Shown one piece after another: positions 37,901 to 44,925 of a stretch of 64,000 bases of DNA. The stretch covers positions 1 through 64,000 of the forward strand of contig NZ_CANMPQ010000003.1 of the NCBI RefSeq assembly GCF_947499695.1, read 5' to 3'. The translations under genes were made by a program, and so were the position numbers. Numbering within the stretch: the stretch's first letter is position 1; every line of letters begins with the position of its first letter. The notes below the pieces were generated by a model that did not search any database, had not been told where the DNA came from, and was given only the letters and a program-made list of their open reading frames with translations. The stretch comes from an uncultured Allomuricauda sp. (GTDB lineage: Bacteria; Bacteroidota; Bacteroidia; Flavobacteriales; Flavobacteriaceae).

Positions 37901-38995
37901 TCCGCCATTGATTCCGATTCGGGTTCTGCTTTCAACGGTTTCACCCAAATCTTGAATAGCAACAACGTTTCTGACATTCAAGGTTTGTTGATTTCGGTTG
38001 GTCACCCAAACTTCAAGTCTTGTTATCTGGACCTGACTTCTAATAAAGGGATAGTTTTGCAATGCTTGGTCATAGTTATCCCTAAAGTATTGTGCTAAGA
38101 AAAAGTGCTTGTCCTCATCATAGTCCAAGGCTGTCAATGAAAACTCATTTAATGTTCCCCCACCTTGGGCAACAACCGTATTGTTTTGGGATCTTTGTTC
38201 TGAAAACACTGCAGTAACCGTAGTTCTTCCAAATTGCAATTGCGTTTTTACACCAAAAAGACTTTGCGCACCTGAAATCAATGAACTGTTGAGAGGCATG
38301 TTCACATTACCGATTTCTATTTTGCGCAATATATCATCTTCATCAGGGGTATAGTCCAATTTCACCAAATTCTGAAAATCGAACGTGGCTTCGGTGTCGT
38401 AGTTGGCTGTTACCTGCAAACGCTCTCCCACTTTCCCCAGTAAACTCAAACTGATTCGTTGGTCAAAATCAAGTGAACGATTGACACGGTTTCGGGGTGA
38501 TAGTGCTGGATTGTCATTTTTTTGCCATAAAAAACCTAAATCCATGGCAACAGAACCTTGCGGAATGACTTCAATGCTATTCCCGCCAAAAACAGATTCA
38601 AAGAAACTGTTGTTCACATAAAAGTTTGGCAGTAAATTTTTTCGTGCTTCTTCCGAACCTTGCTTCTTGCCCACAAAAGCATCAATCTTTTGTTTGAAAT
38701 AAGATTTCATCTGCTCTTTTCGAACAAGGTCGTAATACTGTGCTGGGGTAAGTATTGTTGGATAGGTAATATTAAAATCTCCAACGCTTTCTGTGTAAAT
38801 ATAGCGATTCAGCTGAGGGTCGTAAGTGTACTTTGCTATAATACTATTGGGGTTCTCCAAAACCAATCGCCCAAGTGCAACACCTGTTTTCACAGAATCT
38901 TGTTCTTGAACATCAGTCTCCTGCCCTATGCCGGTGATAGTGGTCAAGAAACATATAACAAAGAAAAAGTGCCTAAATCCTATTGATCTAAGCAT
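31907..38995 (-). CDS. sprA: Type IX secretion/gliding motility translocon SprA (Sov)
   Basis: The longest gene of the window: a 2362-residue outer-membrane protein with a signal peptide (MLRSIGFRHFFFVICFLTTITGIGQ in two parts around residue 1-25). SprA/Sov is the giant beta-barrel through which type IX substrates cross the outer membrane and is needed for gliding in Flavobacteria. The size, the start (DSVKTGVALGRLVLENP) and the aromatic-rich barrel end TGFTFRYNFGN fit. A TTG at 39016 is in frame, but the ATG at 38995 has a GAGGGG-type ribosome-binding stretch upstream. It follows ruvA with about 26 bases between in the maeB-ruvA-sprA transcript. Confidence 0.95.
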   Translation of the reverse strand: MLRSIGFRHFFFVICFLTTITGIGQETDVQEQDSVKTGVALGRLVLENPNSIIAKYTYDPQLNRYIYTESVGDFNITYPTILTPAQYYDLVRKEQMKSYFKQKIDAFVGKKQGSEEARKNLLPNFYVNNSFFESVFGGNSIEVIPQGSVAMDLGFLWQKNDNPALSPRNRVNRSLDFDQRISLSLLGKVGERLQVTANYDTEATFDFQNLVKLDYTPDEDDILRKIEIGNVNMPLNSSLISGAQSLFGVKTQLQFGRTTVTAVFSEQRSQNNTVVAQGGGTLNEFSLTALDYDEDKHFFLAQYFRDNYDQALQNYPFIRSQVQITRLEVWVTNRNQQTLNVRNVVAIQDLGETVESRTRIGINGGAPAGFFNPAAIAAGYPQNEANDFDPNQVGTGALTQSIRDIATVEQGFNVPGYQVNQGFDYAILENARKLEIGRDYQFDAQLGYISLNQRLSNDEVLGVAFQYTIDGQVFQVGEFANGGIDATTVSGGVNPIIENNTLILKLLKSNITNVEDPIWDLMMKNIYSTGAFQLSQEDFKLNILYSDPTPRNYITPVDPNAGWPVGLEERILLDVFNLDRLNVYNDVQPGGDGFFDYVPGITVDTQSGRIIFTKVEPFGEFLFEELGGGTYDVENDAGYNVNQQRYVFRNMYAKTKAASLQDAEKNRFQIKGRYKSEGNNGIPIGAFNVPRGSVRVTAGGRQLQEGIDYTVNYQAGTVQILDPSLQASNTPINISVENNAVFGQQTRRFTGINVEHKFNENFVLGGTLLNLNERPLTQKSNFGVEPVNNTIFGLNGNFSTEIPFLTRLANKLPNIDTDVPSNLSIRGEVAVLKPNSPKNADFQGETTTYIDDFEGAQALIDIRSSLGWTLASPPVEFLEDRTDIDVGFERAKMAWYTIDPIFYTNQRPTGLSDNDVSLNSTRRVFINEIFTETDIAQGQTQVQGTLDLVYYPNQKGPYNANPDFAGETPQDKWAGIMRPLSSTNFEQSNVEFVQFWVLDPYIDGETTDGNVGELVLNLGNISEDVLKDGRKQYENGLPASTNNEIPRETIWGEVPSTQSLVYAFDADETNRSQQDIGFDGLDDTEEAAIYNGPAEDPALDNYQYYLNREGSILERYLDFNNPDGNSPVAVTNTNRGSTTLPDVEDIDRDLTMNTVNSYFEYRIQIRPNTTIDDQYVTDIREGLTPTLPNGTQLNRRWIQYKIPLSDFSDAVGGITDFRSVSFMRMYLTGFSNDVALRFATLDLVRGDWRTYTNSLQPDVDNDPSDDGTVTDVNTVNIEENFGRQPIPYVLPPGVIREQLNNNNTIIRQNEQSLSFVVENLESQDSRGVFKNVNMDVRQYERIKMFMHAEKILNGDYSDDDTPLVGFLRIGTDFSENFYQIELPLQFTSFNVTSADEIWPDVNQIDIDLNDLNKVKSRGIAEQSLDQINYYEIVDGEAVPVNEFDPRTLGRLRIGIRGNPSLGSLRGMMVGIKNIDDLPARGEVWFNELRLAGLDNNGGWAAIAALDANMADFANVTATGSRSTSGFGSIDQMPNERSREDAIAYDVVTNVNVGQLLPKKWGIQIPFNYGISETLITPEFDPVYDDLKLDDRIAAATTPEDAETIRKQAEDYTKRTSINLIGVRKNRGEEAKENFFDVENFTFNYSYNETNHRDFEVADLRDQNVNTGFVYNHNFKPATVAPFVKNDSLLMGKYWQWLKELNFNVLPTSLSVNANINRSFNQQRFRDVLEPGVDALALPLLQQRNYLFNWQYALNYNLTKSLRLNLTGSNNNIVRNYFNLDGDSDSGINQELDLWDGFFDVGEPNRHSQQMQLNYELPFDKIPFLNFINAQYTYTSNFDWQRGGDALREVALEDINTVQNASTHNLTGNLTMQRFYDFLGLKKRTGKVTAGQAAIRRDKAGNPASGAEDQKPPKKTSKTFNTLVDILTMVKRINVNYSENRGTVLPGYTQSIGFIGTTRPTVGFVFGSQSDVRFLAARNGWLTTFPEFNSQYLRNINRQLNITATAQPTQDLTIDFTADRQFSSSLQENYSPEEWINGNNGLINELGNFSISTVMIGTIFNKSDEFDSKTFEQFKENRITIANRLVSDRGQNPGTLDADGFPERYGKTQQEVLLPAFFAAYTGQDVDRVNLDAFREIPIPNWNIKYTGLMKNRWFKKKFKRFSVSHGYRAAYSINSFQTNLERQNSTTDPETGDFLPENIINNVILTDEFNPLMRMDFEMKNSFSFLAEVRTSRTLSLSFDNNLLTEINGKDYTLGLGYRFKDVKFVANIGGEKTRFKGDLNLKADLSLRDNLTIIRNLDIDNNQITSGQKLMSIKFTADYALSKNLNALFFYDHSFSQFAVSTAFPQTTINTGFTFRYNFGN

Positions 38996-39021
38996 TGGTT
39001 TTGCCCCTCTTTTCAAACTAG

Positions 39022-39603
39022 TTACAAATTTTTCAGCGCCAATTTAATAATGTCCTCCACGCTTAATGTAGGATCTTCGGATAACACCTTGTCCACAACC
39101 TTTTCAGATTGTCTTCGGACAAAACCAAGAACCTCTAAAGCAGATAACGCTTCTTCTTTGCTTGTATTGTTTGATTGTAGGGAAACTTCACCCATATCGT
39201 AGACTTTCAAAATCTTGTCTTTTAAATCAAGGATTACCCGTTGTGCCGTCTTGGCTCCTATCCCCTTGACTGACTGTATAATAGGCACATCTCCATTAGC
39301 AATTGCATCTCGAACTTGAACTGGAGATAAAGATGACAACATTGTACGAGCGGTACTTGCACCCACGCCAGAAACCGAAATCAATAATCGGAAAATCTCG
39401 CGTTCGGTTTTTTCAACAAATCCAAACAGCGTATGCGAGTCTTCTTTAACCTGCAAATGGGTGAACAATTGAATATTCTCTTGGTCCTTTACCTGTGAAA
39501 ATGTGTGTAATGAAATATTTAAGAAATATCCAACGCCATTACATTCCACAATAACATATGTTGGGTTTTTTTCGACTAATTTTCCTTTGAGATGGGTAAT
39601 CAT
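39022..39603 (-). CDS. ruvA: Holliday junction DNA helicase subunit RuvA
   Basis: A 193-residue protein that binds Holliday junctions as a tetramer and loads the RuvB motor. The N-terminal OB domain starts MITHLKGKLVEKNPTYVIVE; two helix-hairpin-helix motifs follow (LLISVSGVGASTARTML and IQSVKGIGAKTAQRVILD), and a C-terminal domain III (about 145-193). Its partner ruvB is 10 kb away at 49930-50952. It sits between maeB and sprA, spaced by 10 bases after maeB. Confidence 0.95.
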   Translation of the reverse strand: MITHLKGKLVEKNPTYVIVECNGVGYFLNISLHTFSQVKDQENIQLFTHLQVKEDSHTLFGFVEKTEREIFRLLISVSGVGASTARTMLSSLSPVQVRDAIANGDVPIIQSVKGIGAKTAQRVILDLKDKILKVYDMGEVSLQSNNTSKEEALSALEVLGFVRRQSEKVVDKVLSEDPTLSVEDIIKLALKNL

Positions 39604-39613
39604 TTTGGGCTAT

Positions 39614-41911
39614 CTATTCTGTTTCCATTTTTGCTTTCTTTCTCTTTTCCCGCTCCTGGGCATCAATGACTGCTACGGCGGCCATATTCACCATCTCATC
39701 CACACTTGCTCCCAGTTGAAGTATATGAGCAGACCTTCTCAGCCCCACCATAACTGGGCCAATGGACTCTGCTTTATGCAAACCTTTGAGTAATTTATAG
39801 GTAATATTGGCTGATTCCAAATTCGGAAATATCAAGGTATTCACTTTTTTCCCGGCTAGTTTGGAAAATGGGAAATTGTTGTGACATAACTCTTGGTCCA
39901 AAGCGAAGTCGGTTTGAATTTCGCCATCCACTACCAATTCTGGATTGGTTTTGTGTAAAATTTCAACTGCCTGTCTTACTTTTTGCGCATTGGGGTGGTT
40001 TGAAGAACCATAGTTCGCGTAAGAAAGCATGGCCATCACCGGATTAAAACCAAAAGTACTAGCCACACTTGCGGTCATCTGGGCAATTTCAGCCAAATCT
40101 TCGGCATTGGGGTCAACATTGATTGAAGTATCTGCCAAAAACAGTGGACCTCTATCCGTAATCATAATATTTACCGTAGAAGCATTTTTTACTCCCTTGG
40201 ATCTTCCCAATACTTCAAAAACAGGTTTTAATACTTTTGGATAAGACCTTGAATATCCTGAAATCATCCCATCAGCATCTCCTTCTAAAAGCATCATGGC
40301 TCCAAAATAATTTCGCTTGCCCATATTGATTCGGGCGCTGTATTGGGTTTCTCCTTTACGCTTACGAGACTCCCAAAGTCTCATGGCATATCTTGTTCGA
40401 ATCTCTTTTGATTCGTCGGATCTAGGATCAATAATAGTTACATCGGCGTCAAAATCCAGTTCTTTCATCAATTCTTCAATGACCTCTCGATTACCCAATA
40501 AAATAGGAATTGCAATACCTTCATCGTAAACAATTTGCGCTGCTTTCATTACATCCAATAGCTCCGCTTCCGCGAATACAATTCGTTTTGGATTAAGTCT
40601 CGCACGATTGTGCATCAGGCGCATTACTTTATTATCGTTCCCAGATCTTTGGTAAAGCTCTTCTTCATATTTCTTCCAATCTTTAATAGGTGCCTTCGCC
40701 ACTCCACTTTCCATTGCAGCTTTAGCAACTGCCGGAGGAATCTTGGTAATCAAACGCGGATCAAATGGCTTTGGAATTATATAATCCTTTCCAAATGCAA
40801 GTCGCGTTGTGTCATAGGCAATATTCACCTGTTCTGGAACAGGCTCTCTGGTGAGGTCAGCAAGTGCCATTACTGCCGCCATTTTCATTTCCTCGTTTAT
40901 CTTGGTTGCCCGAACATCTAAAGCTCCCCTAAAAATAAATGGGAATCCCAAAACATTATTCACCTGATTAGGGTGATCAGAACGGCCAGTAGCCATAATT
41001 ATGTCATCCCTAGTTTTACAGGCCAAGCTGTATTCAATTTCCGGATCCGGATTGGCCATGGCAAAAACTATAGGGTCTTTGGCCATGGATTTTAGCATTT
41101 CCGGGTTAAGGATATTTGCAATAGAAAGGCCGATAAAGACGTCCGAATCTTTCATAGCCTCTTCCAGCGTATCTATTTTTCTATCACTAGCAAATTCCTT
41201 TTTCTCTGGCGTAAGATTCTCCCTGTCACTTCTTATTACACCTTTACTATCCAACATCACTATGTTTTCTGCCTTTGCGCCAAAAGCTTTGTATAGTCTT
41301 GTGCAAGAAACGGCTGCCGCACCTGCCCCGCTTACCACAATTTTGACCTCATCCATTTTCTTATTGGCCAATTCAACAGCATTTAACAAGGCTGCTGCTG
41401 AAATTATAGCGGTTCCGTGTTGATCATCATGCATAACAGGAATGTCCAACTCTTCCTTCAATCGGCGTTCAATTTCGAAAGCTTCTGGTGCCTTAATATC
41501 TTCCAGGTTGATCCCTCCGAAGGTTGGAGAAATAATCTTGACCGTTTCGATGAATTTGTCAACGTCGGTAGTATCCAATTCAATATCAATTCCATCGATA
41601 TCCGCAAAAATCTTGAACAACAAGCTCTTTCCTTCCATCACCGGTTTGGAAGCTTCTGGTCCAATATTTCCTAATCCCAAAACGGCAGTTCCATTAGAAA
41701 TAATTGCTACAATATTTCCTTTGGCGGTGTATTTGTATACATCTTCAGGATTTTTTTCAATCTCTAAGCAAGGTTCAGCAACACCGGGCGAATATGCCAA
41801 TGCCAAATCGCGTTGCGTTGCATATGGCTTGGTGGGAACGACCTTGATTTTTCCTGGCTGGGGTTTGGCATGATAGAGTAATGCTTCCCTTCTTTGGTTT
41901 TCTTTGCTCAT
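39614..41911 (-). CDS. maeB: NADP-dependent malic enzyme with phosphotransacetylase-like domain
   Basis: A 765-residue cytoplasmic enzyme that decarboxylates malate to pyruvate with NADP+. The N-terminal malic domains (about 1-430) show YSPGVAEPCLEI, DDQHGTAIISAAALLNA and the nucleotide-binding VVSGAGAAAVSCTRL. The C-terminal part (about 435-765) is a phosphotransacetylase-like domain, including VDGEIQTDFALD, known as a regulatory (acetyl-CoA-sensing) domain in MaeB. First gene of the maeB-ruvA-sprA transcript, with a promoter partly overlapping an upstream terminator. Confidence 0.95.
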   Translation of the reverse strand: MSKENQRREALLYHAKPQPGKIKVVPTKPYATQRDLALAYSPGVAEPCLEIEKNPEDVYKYTAKGNIVAIISNGTAVLGLGNIGPEASKPVMEGKSLLFKIFADIDGIDIELDTTDVDKFIETVKIISPTFGGINLEDIKAPEAFEIERRLKEELDIPVMHDDQHGTAIISAAALLNAVELANKKMDEVKIVVSGAGAAAVSCTRLYKAFGAKAENIVMLDSKGVIRSDRENLTPEKKEFASDRKIDTLEEAMKDSDVFIGLSIANILNPEMLKSMAKDPIVFAMANPDPEIEYSLACKTRDDIIMATGRSDHPNQVNNVLGFPFIFRGALDVRATKINEEMKMAAVMALADLTREPVPEQVNIAYDTTRLAFGKDYIIPKPFDPRLITKIPPAVAKAAMESGVAKAPIKDWKKYEEELYQRSGNDNKVMRLMHNRARLNPKRIVFAEAELLDVMKAAQIVYDEGIAIPILLGNREVIEELMKELDFDADVTIIDPRSDESKEIRTRYAMRLWESRKRKGETQYSARINMGKRNYFGAMMLLEGDADGMISGYSRSYPKVLKPVFEVLGRSKGVKNASTVNIMITDRGPLFLADTSINVDPNAEDLAEIAQMTASVASTFGFNPVMAMLSYANYGSSNHPNAQKVRQAVEILHKTNPELVVDGEIQTDFALDQELCHNNFPFSKLAGKKVNTLIFPNLESANITYKLLKGLHKAESIGPVMVGLRRSAHILQLGASVDEMVNMAAVAVIDAQEREKRKKAKMETE

Positions 41912-41949
41912 ACCTAAATTTTAGAACAGCTTGTTTATTTTACAAGCTT

Positions 41950-41978
41950 CAAAGGTATTTAAAAATAAAGGCACCAAA
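41950..41978 (-). promoter_or_regulatory. Promoter of maeB-ruvA-sprA
   Basis: Minus-strand TTTG (41975-41978), 17-base spacer, TACCTTTG (41950-41957), a full TAnnTTTG match, with the maeB ATG 38 bases downstream. The -33 element lies inside the terminator stem of the upstream MFS gene. Confidence 0.6.
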
Positions 41979-41991
41979 ACATTTTGGTGCC
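41960..41991 (-). terminator. Terminator of the MFS transporter gene
   Basis: GGCACCAAAA (41970-41979), two-base loop, TTTTGGTGCC (41982-41991): ten-base perfect inverted repeat followed on the minus strand by TTTATTTTT. It ends the MFS transcript just before maeB. Confidence 0.7.
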
Positions 41992-42028
41992 ATTTATTAA
42001 ACTTAAACTACTTCAAACAATTCTCTTA

Positions 42029-43333
42029 TTAACTATTCTCTTTTTTCACATTTAAGCGCAGTGCTAAAATTGATGCTATTGCAAAACAGGTTCCAGCAAA
42101 CAACATCGCATTTACCGAGTTTCCACCCAGCAAATTTTTAAAAATAGGACCGAAGGACAATGTTTGTATTCCCATGGGAATAACAATCATCATATTTAAA
42201 ATACCCATATAAACTCCCCTTCTCTCCTGCGGGACAATCTTGGAAACCATACTGTACGGAATTCCCATCATAGCCGCCCATCCTATTCCAAACAAAACCA
42301 TCGGGAACAAAACATAAACGGGGTCGGCAATATGAGGAATTGCAAATAAGGCCAATGCAGTTCCAAATAGACTTATGGCATATACCTTTTTACCTCCAAA
42401 TTTCATGGTCAATGGCACTAATATTAACGCTACCACAGCAGTCACCACATTATATGTAGTACTCATTTTGGCTGCTTGGGCTGCAGCCTCAGAGGTATCG
42501 AATCCCATAGAAGCTCTAAACAAAGGTGTTATGAACTGCCAATAAACAAACAAGGCATACCATTGGAATAGATAGACCGCAGAAAGCTTCCACATAAACT
42601 TTGGCATATCTTTAACGGCATGCGATATTTCAATAAACGGCATTTTAAAACGCTCTATGAACGGTAAGGATTTATGTCGATTGATTTCTTCTAATTCTTC
42701 ATCGCTTGGAGGAATTTCCGGAGTTTTCAACACCGACCATAATATTGTTGCTATGGATAGAAATGACCCTATGAAAAAAGAATAGTATAGCCATTTAGGA
42801 ATAGTCCCCTCCACTTCTTGACCACCACCGAACCAATCTTGAAATAAAAATATGGATGCATTGGCCAAAAGAATCCCGGCGCCAACAAACAAACTCTGCA
42901 TTTGATATCCTATACTTAACTGGCTATCGGGTAATTTATCTCCAACAAACGCACGGTAAGGTTCCATAGCCATATTATTACCTACGTCCAAAATCCAAAG
43001 TAGACCAACAGCAAACCAAAGGGCGGGGCTCAATGGAAAAGCGAACAAACACAAACTACCCATAATTGCCCCAATCAGGAAAAAGGGTTTTCGACGCCCC
43101 CACTTGGGAGACCATGTTTTATCGGAAACAGCTCCTATTATGGGTTGAACAATGAGACCCGTTACGGGTCCTGCAATATTCAAAATAGGCAATAACTCTT
43201 CCTCTGCACCTAAAAAAAGGAAAATAGGGTTAATGGCACTTTGTTGAAGTCCGAAACTATATTGGATTCCTAGGAATCCCACATTCATGTTGAATATTTG
43301 CCAAAAATTCAGTTTCGGTTTGGTTAGCTTCAT
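42029..43333 (-). CDS. MFS sugar transporter (SLC45/SUC-like)
   Basis: A 434-residue inner-membrane transporter with 12 predicted helices. The start (FWQIFNMNVGFLGIQYSFGLQQ) and the loop motif D71-x(8)-GRRKP after helix 2 are typical of the glycoside-pentoside/SLC45-type sugar:proton symporters. In Bacteroidota such genes often sit by maltose or sucrose operons; here no sugar-hydrolase is adjacent, so the substrate is open. A terminator follows the gene. Confidence 0.85.
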   Translation of the reverse strand: MKLTKPKLNFWQIFNMNVGFLGIQYSFGLQQSAINPIFLFLGAEEELLPILNIAGPVTGLIVQPIIGAVSDKTWSPKWGRRKPFFLIGAIMGSLCLFAFPLSPALWFAVGLLWILDVGNNMAMEPYRAFVGDKLPDSQLSIGYQMQSLFVGAGILLANASIFLFQDWFGGGQEVEGTIPKWLYYSFFIGSFLSIATILWSVLKTPEIPPSDEELEEINRHKSLPFIERFKMPFIEISHAVKDMPKFMWKLSAVYLFQWYALFVYWQFITPLFRASMGFDTSEAAAQAAKMSTTYNVVTAVVALILVPLTMKFGGKKVYAISLFGTALALFAIPHIADPVYVLFPMVLFGIGWAAMMGIPYSMVSKIVPQERRGVYMGILNMMIVIPMGIQTLSFGPIFKNLLGGNSVNAMLFAGTCFAIASILALRLNVKKENS

Positions 43334-43463
43334 AATTCAGGTGGCGCTTTTCAGGTTAAAAAATAACGTGCCAAGTCTACTGAGCATCTGATGAAGATAC
43401 AGTTTTCTTTAGTGTTTCAATAAAATCAGAGTGATAAAGTGGCGATATCCTCAACGAAAACGA

Positions 43464-43485
43464 TTGAGATTTCACAAAATCTCAT
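43464..43485 (-). terminator. Possible hairpin after queG
   Basis: TGAGATTT-CACA-AAATCTCA at 43465-43484, an eight-base stem touching the queG stop codon. On the minus strand there is only a weak TTTT beyond it, so terminator function is uncertain. Confidence 0.35.
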
Positions 43486-44399
43486 TTCAAGAAATTAATA
43501 TTGCGCTCAAGTCCGGAGAATTTGGTTCGTTTAACAGCAGATTTTTTAAAGATTTTCCTAAAAACATCTTCTGTAATTTCCTCCCAGTCTTTTTTTGACA
43601 TTGAAAGTAATTCAGGGTTGGGATTAAACAAGGGCTCGTTATGGGATTTGGAAAATCGATTCCATGGACATACATCTTGACAAACATCACATCCGAACAT
43701 CCAATCATCAAATTTTCCTTGGAAATCTGTTGGTATTTCATTTTTCAGCTCGATGGTGAAATATGAGATGCATTTACTACCATCCACTACATAAGGTTCT
43801 ACAATGGCCTCCGTGGGGCATGCATCTATGCAAGCTGTGCAGGTACCGCAATGGTCGGTCACAGGAGAATCATATTCCAATTCCAAATCAATAATCAGTT
43901 CTGCTATAAAGTAAAACGACCCTACTTGTTGGGTTAGCAAGTTGCTGTGTTTACCAATCCAGCCCAATCCACTGCGAGCTGCCCATGCTTTATCTAAAAC
44001 AGGAGCGGAATCCACGAAGGCTCTACCATCAACCTCACCTATTTCCTCTTGAATGAAATTTAGGAGGTGCTTGAGTTTATCCATTATCACAAAGTGATAG
44101 TCGGTTCCATAGGCATATTTGGAAATCTTATAGGCATCCGGGTTTTGTATTTCGGAAGGATAGTAGTTCAATAAGAGCGAAACAACCGATTTAGAACCTT
44201 CCACCAATTTTGTGGGATCCAATCGTTTGTCAAAATGATTCTCCATATACTGCATTTCACCATGCATATTTTGGTTGAGCCATTTTTCCAATCGGGGTGC
44301 TTCTTCTTCCAAAAATTCAGCTTTGGAAACACCGCAAGACAAAAAACCGAGGCGCTTGGCTTCGGTTTTTATAAGAGCTGTATGTTTTTGTTTAGAAAT
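43482..44399 (-). CDS. queG: Epoxyqueuosine reductase, start codon unclear
   Basis: Cytoplasmic cobalamin- and Fe-S-dependent enzyme that reduces epoxyqueuosine to queuosine in tRNA. The cluster cysteines are in [16 protein letters not shown] and [31 protein letters not shown] carries the active-site aspartate. The first accepted-type start, TTG at 44342, begins at SCGVSK, inside the conserved N-terminus; the frame before it encodes [14 protein letters not shown], which matches family N-termini as I recall them, and runs back to a stop at 44427-44429. In that stretch there is no ATG, GTG or other TTG; ATT at 44399 and CTG at 44402 are the nearest candidates. The start given here is therefore provisional. 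Confidence 0.88.
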   Translation of the reverse strand: MSKQKHTALIKTEAKRLGFLSCGVSKAEFLEEEAPRLEKWLNQNMHGEMQYMENHFDKRLDPTKLVEGSKSVVSLLLNYYPSEIQNPDAYKISKYAYGTDYHFVIMDKLKHLLNFIQEEIGEVDGRAFVDSAPVLDKAWAARSGLGWIGKHSNLLTQQVGSFYFIAELIIDLELEYDSPVTDHCGTCTACIDACPTEAIVEPYVVDGSKCISYFTIELKNEIPTDFQGKFDDWMFGCDVCQDVCPWNRFSKSHNEPLFNPNPELLSMSKKDWEEITEDVFRKIFKKSAVKRTKFSGLERNINFLK

Positions 44400-44457
44400 C
44401 AGTTTACAGTAAACTATAAAACTAAATTACAATTATTTAAGCAAGAATTTGTCCATT

Positions 44458-44829
44458 TTAATCTTTCGCCGTTTTAGGGCCAATCTCATTTTCCACCTCG
44501 CTAATTGAATTTGCCGGAAATCCGCCTTTTTCAGCATGCTCAAGAATTAGTTCTTCATTTTTTGCTTTATACAAACAATAAACTTTTTGATTTGCAACAT
44601 AGCTATGAAGCCATTCAATTTCAGTGCCCATTTCCGATAGGACCTGATTTGATTTTTGAGATATCCCTCTGAGTTGTTCTTGAGTTAATTCTCCCGCATT
44701 GGGAATTTCACGTTCGATTATAAAAGTCTTCATGGTTTCTTGTTTATTCTTGTTTGAATTTATCTGGGCATAACTGATTAACGCCATCAATAAGGTTGCT
44801 AAAATGATAGTTGTCCTGAGGATTTTCAT
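44458..44829 (-). CDS. Exported DUF4242 protein
   Basis: A 123-residue protein with a signal peptide (MKILRTTIILATLLMALISYAQ) and a DUF4242 domain (about 34-120): TFIIEREIPNAGELT, then EIEWLHSYVANQKVYCLYKA, AEKGGFPANSI. DUF4242 has the ferredoxin-like fold of the SCO4226 nickel-binding protein. Here it is exported, so it could bind metal or a small molecule in the periplasm. The next gene upstream encodes a regulator with the same domain at its N-terminus, suggesting a linked pair. A TAGTTTTG -7 box lies at 44858-44865. Confidence 0.82.
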   Translation of the reverse strand: MKILRTTIILATLLMALISYAQINSNKNKQETMKTFIIEREIPNAGELTQEQLRGISQKSNQVLSEMGTEIEWLHSYVANQKVYCLYKAKNEELILEHAEKGGFPANSISEVENEIGPKTAKD

Positions 44830-44861
44830 ATTACATTGTTTTAAAGTTTTTACATTTCAAA

Positions 44862-44886
44862 ACTAAAAAGTCTCCTTAGTGGAGAC
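44862..44886 (-). terminator. Terminator after the DUF4242-AraC regulator gene
   Basis: Stem GTCTCC (44870-44875) and GGAGAC (44881-44886), five-base loop, followed on the minus strand by a T-run. It separates the regulator from the exported DUF4242 gene, so the two are probably separate transcripts. Confidence 0.65.
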
Positions 44887-44925
44887 CGTAACAAAACGTT
44901 CTAATACTATAAAAAATAGCGCTAC

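Noticed and set aside
41442-41873. A 143-codon plus-strand frame opposite maeB
   Set aside because: Antisense shadow of the conserved malic domain; it has no family features.
44235-44477. An 80-codon plus-strand frame over the queG start region
   Set aside because: It overlaps the conserved queG N-terminal coding stretch on the other strand and shows no features of its own.
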